Source: Roseovarius litoreus
Lineage (GTDB): Bacteria; Pseudomonadota; Alphaproteobacteria; Rhodobacterales; Rhodobacteraceae
DNA: 64,000 nt
Assembly: GCF_900142765.1 (NCBI RefSeq)
Contig: NZ_FRCB01000001.1
Location: forward strand, 248,001-312,000
Reading direction: 5' to 3'
A program made the position numbers and the translations under genes. The number at the start of each line of letters is the position of its first letter. Position 1 is the first letter of the stretch. Below the pieces are notes generated by a model that saw nothing but the letters and a program-made list of their open reading frames with translations, ran no database searches and was not told the DNA's origin. Positions 36,661 through 45,103 of the stretch are shown here, in pieces.

Positions 36661-37875
36661 ATGATGCATGACACCGATATCGCGATCGTCGGCGGCGGGC
36701 TGAACGGCCCGGCCCTCGCCCTTGCCCTGGCGCAGACAGGCCTGTCTGTGACCGTGATCGACGCGCTGCCCGAAACCGTCCGCAAGAACGCCGCCTTCGA
36801 CGGGCGGTCCTATGCGCTGGCGCTGGCCTCGACCCGGCTTCTGGCCGCCATCGGCATCTGGGACAGGGTCCGCGACAACGCCCAGCCGATGCTCGAGATC
36901 AAGGTGAGCGACGGGCGCGCCGGCGAAGGCCCTTCGCCGTTCTTTCTGCATTTCGACCATGCCGAGATCGAGGAAGGCCCGATGGGCCATATGCTCGAGG
37001 ATCGCTTCCTGCGCCGCGCCTTTCTCGAGGCCATGGCCGACCACCCCGGCATCACCCAGATCCGCGACACCGTCGTGGCGCAGCAGGCCGAAGCGCAGGG
37101 CGCCAGCCTGACACTGGTCTCGGGCGATACGGTCCACGCAAGGCTGATCGTCGGCTCGGACGGGCGCGCCTCGGGCACGGCGCGGCGCGCGGGCATCAGG
37201 CGCACCGGCTGGGGCTATGGCCAGACCGCCCTTGTGGCCGCCATCGAGCACGAGCTGCCCCATAATGGCATCGCACATCAGTTCTTCATGCCGCCCGGCC
37301 CACTGGCGATCCTGCCGCTGCCGGGCAATGTGAGCTCGATCGTCTGGAGCGAGAGCGACCAGACCGCCCGCGAGTTCGTCGCCCTGGATGACGCGGATTT
37401 CCTCAAGGTGCTGCGCCCGCGCTTCGGCGATTTTCTGGGCGACATCCGCCTGCGCGGCAAACGCTATACCTATCCGCTGAACCTGACGCTGGCCAACAGC
37501 CTCGTGGCCCCGCGCGTGGCGCTGATCGGTGACGCGGCCCATGGGTTGCACCCGATCGCCGGTCAGGGGCTGAACGCGGGCCTGCGCGATGTCGGCGCCT
37601 TGGCGCAGGTGATCGCCGACGCGCGCCACAGGGGCGAGGATTTCGCCGCTGCGGACGTGCTGGCGCGCTACCAGCAATGGCGCCGCTTTGACACCGCGAC
37701 ACTGGCGCTGGTGACCGATGCCACCAACCGGCTGTTTTCCAACGACAACCCGCTCCTGCGTCTGGGGCGCGATCTTGGCATGGGCGCGCTCAACGCATGG
37801 CCCAAACTGCGCCGCGGCTTCATCCGCGAGGCCGCGGGGCTGACCGGCGATCTGCCTGACCTGATGAAAGGCTGA
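36661..37875 (+). CDS. UbiH/UbiF/Coq6-family FAD hydroxylase
   Basis: I choose ATG 36661. The following ATG at 36664 is also possible. The 404-residue flavoprotein has the dinucleotide fold DIAIVGGGLNGPALALALA, the mid-protein IVGSDGRASGTAR and the FAD-ribityl motif VALIGDAAHGLHPIAGQGLN with NAGLRDVGALA. This is the ubiquinone-biosynthesis hydroxylase signature. Which ring position it hydroxylates cannot be told. It is convergent with rsmD, and a composite repeat fills the gap. Confidence 0.93.
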   Translation: MMHDTDIAIVGGGLNGPALALALAQTGLSVTVIDALPETVRKNAAFDGRSYALALASTRLLAAIGIWDRVRDNAQPMLEIKVSDGRAGEGPSPFFLHFDHAEIEEGPMGHMLEDRFLRRAFLEAMADHPGITQIRDTVVAQQAEAQGASLTLVSGDTVHARLIVGSDGRASGTARRAGIRRTGWGYGQTALVAAIEHELPHNGIAHQFFMPPGPLAILPLPGNVSSIVWSESDQTAREFVALDDADFLKVLRPRFGDFLGDIRLRGKRYTYPLNLTLANSLVAPRVALIGDAAHGLHPIAGQGLNAGLRDVGALAQVIADARHRGEDFAAADVLARYQQWRRFDTATLALVTDATNRLFSNDNPLLRLGRDLGMGALNAWPKLRRGFIREAAGLTGDLPDLMKG

Positions 37876-37890
37876 AGGGCTGCGGCGGCA

Positions 37891-38055
37891 GGGGGCCAGC
37901 CCCCGCCGTCGAAATCCCGATAGGGGATTTCAACGGCTCCCCTAAAGCGTTTCGCGAAATGCAGTGCTCCGTTCAATCGTTGCGCGTGTTCCGCCTCCAG
38001 CTGATGCCTCAGGTTAAAGGCGGAACGCTTTAGGATATTTTCGGCCAGAAGAAAC
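37891..38055 (+). repeat. Intergenic hairpin repeat, copy R2, split by an insertion
   Basis: The unit starts with GGGGGCCAGCCCCC and a GAAATCCC/GGGGATTTC stem and ends GATATTTTCGGCCAGAAGAAAC, as in copy R1. Between CTCCCC and GGATATTT lies an extra inverted-repeat element of about 94 bases (37941-38034) that is absent from the other three copies. Confidence 0.75.
37941..38034. mobile_element. Small inverted-repeat element (MITE/REP-like)
   Basis: The ends CCTAAAGCGTTTCGC (37941-37955) and GCGGAACGCTTTAGG (38020-38034) are imperfect inverted repeats around a short non-coding core. It interrupts the R2 repeat, which shows that it inserted later. No transposase is present, so it would have to be mobilised in trans. 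Confidence 0.55.
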
Positions 38056-38062
38056 CGCAGGG

Positions 38063-38620
38063 TCAGGCGTTCTGGAAGATGCGGATCACGGTATCGCCAT
38101 GGCGCCGCTCGTCCTGCAGAGCAAGGCCGGCGGGCGGCGTGATGGCGGCACTTTCCTCCCAGACGATCAACGCGCCCGGCGCGATCCAGCCCGCGTCCAG
38201 CGCCGCCGCCATCGCCGCCTCTCCGAGGGCCTTGCCATAGGGCGGATCGAGAAACACCAGCGTCGCCGCCTGACCCGGGCAGGCGCCGATCTTGCGCGCG
38301 TCGCGCTGCAGGATGCGCGCCCGGTCCGCGACATCGCACAGGGCGATATTCTGGCGCAAGAGGCCCAGCGCCGTGCGACCGTTTTCCACGAAGACAGCGC
38401 TTGCCGCGCCGCGCGACAGCGCCTCGAGCCCCAGCGCCCCGGTGCCGGCGAAAAGATCGAGCACAACCGCGCCCGAGCAGGGATCGTCGAACCGGCTGGT
38501 GAGCACGTTGAACAGGCTTTCGCGGACCCTGTCGGCCGTGGGGCGCAGATGCGCGCCCGCGTCGCCCTTGCCCACACTGGCCAGCCGTCGGCCCCGGAAT
38601 GCGCCCGCGATGATCCTCAC
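38063..38620 (-). CDS. rsmD: 16S rRNA (guanine966-N2)-methyltransferase RsmD
   Basis: The 185-residue methyltransferase begins MRIIAGAFRGRRL, the usual RsmD start. It has LRPTADRVRESLFNVL, the SAM-binding motif VLDLFAGTGALGLEALSRGA and the catalytic FLDPPYGKAL. It methylates G966 of 16S rRNA in the 30S subunit. Its first four bases overlap the end of the upstream flavoprotein gene (ATGA), so they form one transcript. Confidence 0.95.
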   Translation of the reverse strand: MRIIAGAFRGRRLASVGKGDAGAHLRPTADRVRESLFNVLTSRFDDPCSGAVVLDLFAGTGALGLEALSRGAASAVFVENGRTALGLLRQNIALCDVADRARILQRDARKIGACPGQAATLVFLDPPYGKALGEAAMAAALDAGWIAPGALIVWEESAAITPPAGLALQDERRHGDTVIRIFQNA

Positions 38621-39828
38621 GCGCTCAGCAATGCCTTGAGGTCGGTGGCAGGATCGGCCACGAGCGCGGGATCGGCCGATTTGCCCGCATCGATCAGCCG
38701 CTTGCCCACCATATAGGCGCGCGGCTCGTTCATGGCGTCGACCGCAAGCAGCCGGTCGCCCTTGTAATACCAGAACGACACATGCCCCGCGCCATCGCCC
38801 GGCCGCGTGACGATCCGGTCATAGCCGGTGTTCAGCCCGGCGATCTGCAGCTTGACGTCATACTGATCCGACCAGAACCACGGCTGCGGCACATAGGGCG
38901 TCTCGGCGCCGAGAATGTTCGCCGCGACGCATTCGGCCATGTCGATCGCATTGGGCACGCTTTCCAGCCGGAGGCGCCCGTCCTCATGCGGGAAAGACGC
39001 GCAATCGCCCGCCGCCCAGATATGCGGATCGCTGGTGCGCCCGAACGCATCGGTGCGGATGCCGTTCTCGATCTCGAGCCCCGCCATTTCGGCCAGTTCC
39101 GTCGCCGGCGTGATGCCCACCCCCACGATCACGAAATCCACGTCGATCTCTGTGCCGTCGCTCAGCCGCGCTGCGGTCACCCGGGTTTCGCCCAGCAAGG
39201 TCTCGAGCCCGATCCCTTCGCGGATATCGACCCCGTGCGCGCGGTGCAGCGCGCGGAAATACTCCGAGGTTTCCGGCGCGGCCACCCGTTGCAGGATGCG
39301 CGCGCCCATTTCCACCAGCGTCACCTTCAGACCCCGGCTCGCCGCCACCGCCGCCGCCTCGAGCCCGATATAGCCGCCACCGACGATCAGCACATGGCGG
39401 CCCGCCACGAATTCGGGCGCCATGCTGTCGGCATCCCTGAGATCGCGCACCACATGGACACCCGCCAATTCGCCACCGATGCGCCCCGGCAGGCGGCGCG
39501 GCACCGAGCCTGTGGTGAGCACCAGATCGTCATAGCCGATGGCCTGCCCACCTGCGATCACCACCCGGTCCTTGCGGTCGATCGCCGTCACGGTGCAATT
39601 GAGATGCAAGGCGATATCCGCCTCGGCGTAAAAGCTCTCGGGCCGCAGAAAGAGCCGCTCGAGCGCCATCTCGCCTAGCAGGTATTTCTTGCTGAGCGGC
39701 GGGCGCTGATAGGGCGGCACGGGTTCCTCGCCGATCAGGGTGATCGGGCCGTCATGCCCAAGGGCGCGCAGTTTCGCCGCACAGGACGCCCCCGCCTGCC
39801 CTGCCCCGATCACAACGATACCGGCCAT
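38617..39828 (-). CDS. Ferredoxin/rubredoxin reductase-like FAD oxidoreductase
   Basis: The 403-residue protein has two Rossmann motifs, VVIGAGQAGASCAAKLRALG for FAD and VLIVGGGYIGLEAAAVA for NADH, plus PPYQRPPLSKKYL and the IWAAGDCASFP motif. This is the pattern of putidaredoxin/rhodocoxin reductases that feed electrons to ferredoxins for P450s or dioxygenases. No ferredoxin or P450 gene is nearby, so the partner is unknown. It is divergent from the peroxiredoxin gene and cotranscribed with rsmD. Confidence 0.9.
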   Translation of the reverse strand: MAGIVVIGAGQAGASCAAKLRALGHDGPITLIGEEPVPPYQRPPLSKKYLLGEMALERLFLRPESFYAEADIALHLNCTVTAIDRKDRVVIAGGQAIGYDDLVLTTGSVPRRLPGRIGGELAGVHVVRDLRDADSMAPEFVAGRHVLIVGGGYIGLEAAAVAASRGLKVTLVEMGARILQRVAAPETSEYFRALHRAHGVDIREGIGLETLLGETRVTAARLSDGTEIDVDFVIVGVGITPATELAEMAGLEIENGIRTDAFGRTSDPHIWAAGDCASFPHEDGRLRLESVPNAIDMAECVAANILGAETPYVPQPWFWSDQYDVKLQIAGLNTGYDRIVTRPGDGAGHVSFWYYKGDRLLAVDAMNEPRAYMVGKRLIDAGKSADPALVADPATDLKALLSA

Positions 39829-39918
39829 CTTGAATCTCCTGATTTTTCGTGGTCACCCGATCCTGCTGACCCTATAACCAGCTTCAGTCGAAACGCAATT
39901 CACAGACAGGGACGAACC

Positions 39919-40407
39919 ATGACAATTTCCAAAGGCGACAAACTCCCCGACGCGACACTTCTTCAGATGGGCGAGAACGGCCCCGAGAGCGTGACGCTGT
40001 CCGACAAGACCGCGGGCCGCAAGGTGGTGATCTTCGCCGTGCCGGGTGCCTTTACGCCGACATGCCATTCCGCACATGTGCCCAGCTTCATACGCACCAA
40101 GGACCAGTTCGCCGAAAAGGGCGTGGACGAGATCATGTGCATCTCGGTCAATGACCCGTTCGTGATGCGCGCCTGGGGCAAGGACACCGGCGCTGCGGAT
40201 GCCGGGATCACCATGCTGGGCGATCCTGATTCGGCCTTCACCAAAGCCATCGGCATGGATTTCGACGCCCCGCCCGCAGGCCTCGTGGCACGCTCGAAGC
40301 GCTACGCGATGCTGGTCGAGGATGGGACCGTGACCGTGCTGCATCAGGAAGAAAGCCCCGGCACCTGTGAGGTCAGCGGCGGCGAGGCGATGCTTGCGGC
40401 GCTGTAA
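39919..40407 (+). CDS. Peroxiredoxin (Prx5/AhpE-like)
   Basis: I choose ATG 39919, with GGGACGAACC just upstream. The 162-residue thioredoxin-fold enzyme has the peroxidatic cysteine in PGAFTPTCHSAHVP and a C-terminal cysteine in SPGTCEVSGG that may resolve the disulfide, as in atypical 2-Cys Prx5. It reduces hydrogen peroxide and alkyl hydroperoxides in the cytoplasm. A strong intrinsic terminator follows 30 bases after the stop. Confidence 0.94.
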   Translation: MTISKGDKLPDATLLQMGENGPESVTLSDKTAGRKVVIFAVPGAFTPTCHSAHVPSFIRTKDQFAEKGVDEIMCISVNDPFVMRAWGKDTGAADAGITMLGDPDSAFTKAIGMDFDAPPAGLVARSKRYAMLVEDGTVTVLHQEESPGTCEVSGGEAMLAAL

Positions 40408-40436
40408 GCCCGGGCTATCAAAACCCGATGACATTC

Positions 40437-40469
40437 ACCGGCGGCCCTTGGGCCGCCGGTTTCGTTTTT
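40437..40469 (+). terminator. Intrinsic terminator after the peroxiredoxin gene
   Basis: ACCGGCGGCCC (40437-40447) pairs perfectly with GGGCCGCCGGT (40450-40460) and is followed by TTCGTTTTT. Confidence 0.9.
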
Positions 40470-40498
40470 GCCGCCGATGGCGTCAGTTGTGTACGGAA

Positions 40499-40570
40499 TG
40501 GACACAAATCCACGTAACGCTTGCGAGGGTTGTACAAAACCCGCGTAGGTTTCGTACGGATCGTACGGAT
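40499..40570 (-). repeat. 71-bp stop-codon-adjacent element, copy A
   Basis: Conserved ends TGGACACAAAT (40499-40509) and CGCGTAGGTTTCGTACGG followed by ATCGTACGGA (from 40542) flank a 32-base core. The same ends with the same 32-base spacing but a different core occur in reverse at 44988-45059. Copy A ends one to two bases from the phhB stop codon. Confidence 0.7.
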
Positions 40571-40571
40571 C

Positions 40572-40874
40572 TCACCCCTGGCCAGCCAGCAGGTCGAACT
40601 TGCGCGCCAGCTTGACATCCAGCGCGCTCAGACCGCCCACATCATGGGTCGTCAGGGTCACGTCGACCTTGTTGTAGACATTGAACCATTCGGGATGGTG
40701 GTTCCACTTCTCGGCCCAGATGGCGGCGCGGGTCATGAAACCGAACGCTTCGGTGAAGTCACTGAATTTATAGGATTTTGTCATGGCATCCCGGGTGTCA
40801 TCCAGGCTCCAGCCCGCCTCCAGAAGGGGGCGCAGGGTGGTGTCTCGAGCCGTCTCGCTGAGTTTCTCTGTCAT
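40572..40874 (-). CDS. phhB: Pterin-4a-carbinolamine dehydratase
   Basis: The 100-residue protein has the family core. [20 protein letters not shown] contains the histidine pair of the active site, and [19 protein letters not shown] follows. The enzyme recycles tetrahydrobiopterin-type cofactors after aromatic hydroxylation. The same protein in eukaryotes doubles as a transcription cofactor (DCoH). No phenylalanine hydroxylase is nearby. Its start overlaps the stop of the GNAT gene by four bases. The 71-bp element lies directly after its stop. Confidence 0.93.
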   Translation of the reverse strand: MTEKLSETARDTTLRPLLEAGWSLDDTRDAMTKSYKFSDFTEAFGFMTRAAIWAEKWNHHPEWFNVYNKVDVTLTTHDVGGLSALDVKLARKFDLLAGQG

Positions 40875-42058
40875 TGGTGCTCCTCCACTTCGGTTTTCTT
40901 GAATGGTCCAAAACTCGTAAGAATTTCAATGTCTTCTTCGACAGCGGCGCGTTCCGCCTCAAGGTACCGGTCAATCGCCGCGCGCAATCCGGGATCGTTG
41001 ATCCAGTGCAGCGAATGGGTCGGCGTGGGCAGGTAGCCGCGGGCCAGCTTGTGTTCCCCCTGGGCTCCGGCCTCGACGGTCTTCAAGCCATGGGCAATCG
41101 AAAAATCCATTGCCTGGTAATAACATAGCTCGAAATGCAGGCAGGGGTGATGCTCGGAACAGCCCCAGTACCGCCCATAAAGCCGGTCCCGACCGATGAG
41201 GTTCATCGCCCCAGCAACCGGCCTTCCATCGCGTTCAGCCAGCACCAGAAGGATGTCATCGCGCAAATCCCGGTGGGCGATATCGAAGAAGGCCCGCGTG
41301 AGATAGGGCATCCCCCATTTGCGCGCGCCGGTGTCCTGATAGAATTGCCAGATGGCATCCCAATGGTGCCTTTCGATGGCATCCCCGGTCAACTGTTTGA
41401 TTTCACCTCCGAATTCCTGCGCAACGCGCCGCTCTTTTCGGATGGTCTTGCGCTTGCGCGAGCTCAGCGAGTCCAGAAACCCTTCGAAATCCGGGTAGTT
41501 GCGGTTGACCCAGTGGTATTGCTGCGTGCGCCGGGGCATCAGGCCCATGGCGGCGCCAGCGTCGAGTTCCTCTTGGGTGCAAAAGGTCACGTGAAGCGAG
41601 GAAAGCCCATTGTTTTCCGCCAGTTGCACAGCCCCCTGGACCAGCGCGGCACGGCCTTGCTGCTCGAAACCGGGCCGGGTCAGGAAGCGCCGCCCGGTGA
41701 CCGGTGTAAACGGAACCGCGATTTGCAGCTTGGGGTAATAGCGCCCGCCTGCCCGTTCATAGGCATGGCCCCAATTATGGTCGAAGATATATTCGCCCTG
41801 ACTGTGGGACTTGAGAAAAAGTGGCGCAACTCCAATGGTTTGACCGTCGCACTCGGCGGTCATGTAATAGGGCGTCCAACCGGTTCCCGTGCCCACTGAC
41901 CGGCTGTCCTCGAGCGCCTTGAGGAAGCGATATGTGGTGAACGGATCGAAAGGCCTGCCGCCATCCGCCGCTTCGGGACAGGCGCAAGCATCCCAGACCT
42001 CGGCATCGACCTGCGCAAGGCTGTGGTGGATTGTGATCTCGACCTGATGCTCTGCCAT
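40871..42058 (-). CDS. GNAT-superfamily N-acetyltransferase (DUF482-like)
   Basis: I choose ATG 42058 ([20 protein letters not shown]). Upstream in-frame codons read as non-coding. The 395-residue protein matches the DUF482/peptidoglycan-recognition branch of GNAT proteins. Markers are [20 protein letters not shown], the [15 protein letters not shown] segment, [20 protein letters not shown] and a [19 protein letters not shown] motif. The substrate is unknown. It is transcribed with phhB through a four-base overlap, and a GDPD gene precedes it by about 50 bases. Confidence 0.87.
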   Translation of the reverse strand: MAEHQVEITIHHSLAQVDAEVWDACACPEAADGGRPFDPFTTYRFLKALEDSRSVGTGTGWTPYYMTAECDGQTIGVAPLFLKSHSQGEYIFDHNWGHAYERAGGRYYPKLQIAVPFTPVTGRRFLTRPGFEQQGRAALVQGAVQLAENNGLSSLHVTFCTQEELDAGAAMGLMPRRTQQYHWVNRNYPDFEGFLDSLSSRKRKTIRKERRVAQEFGGEIKQLTGDAIERHHWDAIWQFYQDTGARKWGMPYLTRAFFDIAHRDLRDDILLVLAERDGRPVAGAMNLIGRDRLYGRYWGCSEHHPCLHFELCYYQAMDFSIAHGLKTVEAGAQGEHKLARGYLPTPTHSLHWINDPGLRAAIDRYLEAERAAVEEDIEILTSFGPFKKTEVEEHQ

Positions 42059-42110
42059 GACCGTTCGCTTTGTGACCCTTGCCTGCAATCTGTGGCCGGC
42101 GCGGTGCGGA

Positions 42111-42878
42111 TCAAGATGGAATTTCAGGCAAATAGCCCTCGAACGTGATGTTGTCGGCCACCTTGCGCGCCTGTGTTTCTTCAGCGCCGGAACGAACGGT
42201 CCAGCACAAGACAGCCGCGCCCGCCGCCTTGAGTTCCGCAACCCTCGGCTGATCCAGCCCTTTCGCGGAATGGCTGATGAAGCTGGCGTCCACGCGGTCA
42301 TAGTCCGGAATGTCGCGCAGCCGGTGCCGCACCCCGCGCCTGAGCAGCGGCCAGTCGATACGGCGATACCGGCAAGTGACCAGCCCACGCGGCACATCCG
42401 GCACCAGATCACGCAGCAGGGCCACGCAATGCGGATTGAACGACATCAGCGCAACAGGCCCGGCATATCCCTGCAGGTCTCTTGCGACAGCCTGCTCAAG
42501 CTGCCCATCGGTTTCACCCATCTGACCGTGCTGATCCTTGAGTTCGACCAGCAATGGCGCGCGCCCCGCAACGTGATCGAGCAGCGCTGCAAAGGTCGGA
42601 ATGCCCCCGGTTCCGCCAAGCAGGGGCATGGCGGTCAGGTCCTGCGCTGTTCTTTGGCGGATCGGCCCCTTGATACCAGTCAGCCGGGTCAGGTCGTAAT
42701 CATGAAAGACCATCGCCCTTGCATCGGAGGAAAGCTGCAGGTCGATCTCGATCCCGTAGCCGGCCTCGATCGCGGCACTGACAGCCTCGACCGAGTTTTC
42801 CGGCCGCCCGGATCGCACATCATGCAATCCGCGATGGGCCATGGGCAGGCGGCGGAAAACCTCGGGAAGAGTGCTCAT
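42111..42878 (-). CDS. Glycerophosphodiester phosphodiesterase family protein
   Basis: The 255-residue TIM-barrel enzyme starts its fold at MAHRGLHDVRSGRPENSVEA, with the catalytic HRG and the metal-binding glutamate. IEIDLQLSSDARAMVFHDYD follows, with the EIDLQ and HD residues that bind metal and act as acid/base. It hydrolyses glycerophosphodiesters to glycerol-3-phosphate and an alcohol. No signal peptide is present, so it is probably cytoplasmic. Its start overlaps the RidA stop by four bases. Confidence 0.92.
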   Translation of the reverse strand: MSTLPEVFRRLPMAHRGLHDVRSGRPENSVEAVSAAIEAGYGIEIDLQLSSDARAMVFHDYDLTRLTGIKGPIRQRTAQDLTAMPLLGGTGGIPTFAALLDHVAGRAPLLVELKDQHGQMGETDGQLEQAVARDLQGYAGPVALMSFNPHCVALLRDLVPDVPRGLVTCRYRRIDWPLLRRGVRHRLRDIPDYDRVDASFISHSAKGLDQPRVAELKAAGAAVLCWTVRSGAEETQARKVADNITFEGYLPEIPS

Positions 42879-43342
42879 CCGATCTGGAATATCCCTTCGA
42901 TTTCAACAGCTACGCCAAAGGGAAGCGCCGCCGCCGACACCGCCGAGCGTGAATGTTTGCCCGCATCCCCAAGCGCTGCACCAATGAAATCCGAGGCGCC
43001 GTTGATGACCTGCGGCTGTTCAGTGTACTCCGGGGTGGAGTTGACGAAACCGGTGAGTTTGACCACCCGCTTCAACCGGTCCAGATCACCACCGCACGCC
43101 GCCTTGACCTGCGCCAGCAGAGCGATGGCGCAAACCTTGGCAGCCTCGGCGCCTGCTGCCGTGTCCATGTCCTGCCCGAGCTTTCCGGTGATCAACGTGT
43201 CACCGTCCTTTGAAATCTGGCCGGAGACGAACAGCATGTCGCCCACCTGCACATAAGGGACATAATTGGCCGCCGGCGCCGGAGCATCGGGCAATGTCAC
43301 GCCAAGCTCGGCCAGTTTCGCTTCGAATGTTCCCATAGTCAT
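42875..43342 (-). CDS. RidA-family (YjgF/YER057c/UK114) protein
   Basis: The 155-residue protein has YVPYVQVGDMLFVSGQISKD, LAQVKAACGGDLDRLKRVVK and the C-terminal SAVSAAALPFGVAVEIEG block. RidA proteins hydrolyse reactive enamine/imine intermediates from PLP enzymes. The longer N-terminus and divergent end suggest one of the Rid subfamilies rather than archetypal RidA. It heads a minus-strand run RidA-GDPD-GNAT-phhB joined by short overlaps, and is divergent from mlaA. Confidence 0.9.
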   Translation of the reverse strand: MTMGTFEAKLAELGVTLPDAPAPAANYVPYVQVGDMLFVSGQISKDGDTLITGKLGQDMDTAAGAEAAKVCAIALLAQVKAACGGDLDRLKRVVKLTGFVNSTPEYTEQPQVINGASDFIGAALGDAGKHSRSAVSAAALPFGVAVEIEGIFQIG

Positions 43343-43485
43343 GTCCTCGCTTGTTCAGGTTTCGCCGGACGCTAGCCCGTGAACCGCAGGAAGGAAATCA
43401 AAAAAATGCCTTGAAAAAGGGCGCGGCCAGCGGAAATGCCGCTCAATCGGGGGTGGGGCGTTGTCACTTGATTGCAACAACAAAA

Positions 43486-44391
43486 ATGACTCGCTTTACG
43501 GCTTTATGGGCATCATGCTTGGATGCGTTATGTACGCCCTACGTTGCATTTGAATTGGTCTTATCCTTGTCTGCTGCCCTGACCCTTATATCCCGTCCTT
43601 TCCGACTGGCTCCCGCATTGGGAGCTTTGCTGCTTATGGCTGCTTGCGCGGCACCCGGCCCCGGACATTCCCCCGAAGAGCCGTTCGATCCTTATGAAAA
43701 GACGAATCGCAAGATCCATGAATTCAACAGATCGCTCGACCGCGCGGTGATCCGTCCGGCGGGGCGGGGGTATTCCAACTTTCTTCCGGACGATATCGAA
43801 ACGCTGATCGGGCGTTTCGCCTTCAACCTTTCGCTGCCGGGATCCATTGTTAACAATATCTTGCAGGGCAATGGCCGGGGCGCGACGGAGGACACCTATC
43901 GCTTCGTGGTGAACTCGACCATGGGGCTTGGCGGGTTCTTCGATCCGGCAACCGAAATTGGCATGCCCGAAGCGACGGACGCCGATTTCGGTGAGACGCT
44001 TTATGTATGGGGCGTGCGCGAGGGGGGCTATGTGGAATTGCCGCTGCTTGGCCCGTCGACCGAACGGGCGGCATGGGGCAAGGTCGTGGATGTTTTCACC
44101 AATCCCCTGACCTATGCGCTGGATTCGCCGGAAAACTATTACGGAACAGTGGCTTCGGTATCGTCGCGGCTGAGTGACCGGGGGCGGTTCTCGGATACGA
44201 TCGATTCCATTCTTTACGAGAGTGCCGACAGCTACGCACAGGCCCGATCACTTTATCTTCAGAATCGACGGTTCGAGCTAGGCCAGGGCCGGGAGGGTTC
44301 TTATCTGGACCCCTATGATGCACCATACGGAACGGCGGAGGATCCGTACGACCTGCCGACCGGAAGTTACGGGGACCCTTATGATGAATGA
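43486..44391 (+). CDS. mlaA: MlaA/VacJ-family outer-membrane lipoprotein
   Basis: The product has a lipobox (LLLMAACAAPG), then FDPYEKTNRKIHEFNRSLD, NFLPDDIETLIGRFAFNLSL and NSTMGLGGFFDPATEIGMP, all MlaA hallmarks. A repetitive acidic tail (YDAPYGTAEDPYDLP) ends it. The start is uncertain. ATG 43486 gives 301 residues with a long N-region, while a TTG at 43567 gives a more typical 30-residue signal. MlaA extracts misplaced phospholipids from the outer leaflet. mlaC starts inside its last codons, so the two are coupled. Confidence 0.9.
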   Translation: MTRFTALWASCLDALCTPYVAFELVLSLSAALTLISRPFRLAPALGALLLMAACAAPGPGHSPEEPFDPYEKTNRKIHEFNRSLDRAVIRPAGRGYSNFLPDDIETLIGRFAFNLSLPGSIVNNILQGNGRGATEDTYRFVVNSTMGLGGFFDPATEIGMPEATDADFGETLYVWGVREGGYVELPLLGPSTERAAWGKVVDVFTNPLTYALDSPENYYGTVASVSSRLSDRGRFSDTIDSILYESADSYAQARSLYLQNRRFELGQGREGSYLDPYDAPYGTAEDPYDLPTGSYGDPYDE

Positions 44392-44986
44392 TCTATCGAG
44401 ACGCGGTTTTATCGTGACAGGGCTTGCGCTTACGGGGCTTGTGACCGCACCCGGCGCAGCGCTTGCGTTGACCGATGCCAAAGCCAAGGCGCTGGTGAAC
44501 CAGGTTGTGGACGAGATCAACCGCGTGATCAGCTCGGGCAAGCCTGTGGGCGCGATGATCAGCGACTTCGAGCGCATTTTCTCGCGCTATGCGGATGTGA
44601 ACATCATCGCTCAATCGACGCTCGGGCCGGATTCGCGGCGGTTGAGCTCGGGGCAGATGCGGGCCTTCGTGGACGCCTTCCGTGGCTACATTGCGCGGAA
44701 ATATGGCAAGCGTTTCAATGAGTTCGTCGGGGGCCGGATCGAGGTCAAGGGCGTGCGTCAGGTCAAGTCCTGGCACGAGGTCGCCTCGACGGTCTACCTG
44801 CGCGGAGAGTCGCCCTTCGAGGTGCGTTTCCTCGTGTCGGACCGGTCTGGACAGGATCTTTTCTTCGATATGGTGATCGAAGGGGTCAGCCTGCGTCTGA
44901 GCGAACGGACCGAGATCGGCGCGATGCTGGACCGCCGCCGAGGCGATATCGACGGGCTGATTCAAGACCTGCGCAGCGCCGGATAG
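44381..44986 (+). CDS. mlaC: MlaC/Ttg2D-family phospholipid-binding protein
   Basis: The 201-residue protein starts at ATG 44381, overlapping mlaA by 11 bases. Its signal (LSRRGFIVTGLALTG) has a twin-arginine SRRGF motif, so Tat export is possible. The MlaC body has AKALVNQVVDEINRVISSG, DVNIIAQSTLG, AFRGYIARKYGKRFNEF and LRGESPFEVRFLVSD. MlaC carries phospholipid between MlaA and the MlaFEDB transporter, whose genes are not in the window. The 71-bp element begins one to two bases after the stop. Confidence 0.92.
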   Translation: MMNDLSRRGFIVTGLALTGLVTAPGAALALTDAKAKALVNQVVDEINRVISSGKPVGAMISDFERIFSRYADVNIIAQSTLGPDSRRLSSGQMRAFVDAFRGYIARKYGKRFNEFVGGRIEVKGVRQVKSWHEVASTVYLRGESPFEVRFLVSDRSGQDLFFDMVIEGVSLRLSERTEIGAMLDRRRGDIDGLIQDLRSAG

Positions 44987-44987
44987 G

Positions 44988-45059
44988 TCCGTACGAACCG
45001 TACGAAACCTACGCGCGTTTAGGACGAAGAACCGCTCCGAAACCCGAATTTGTGTCCAC
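44988..45059 (+). repeat. 71-bp stop-codon-adjacent element, copy B
   Basis: Read in the mlaC direction it starts TCCGTACGAACCGTACG and AAACCTACGCG, then a 32-base core, then ATTTGTGTCCA. Both ends and the core length match copy A at 40499-40570, while the core sequence differs. Two CGTACG palindromes three bases apart can form a small hairpin right after the stop codon. Confidence 0.7.
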
Positions 45060-45103
45060 AAGTCCCTCAGCGCCGGATTATCCGGGCTGTAAGGACACCG
45101 CCG

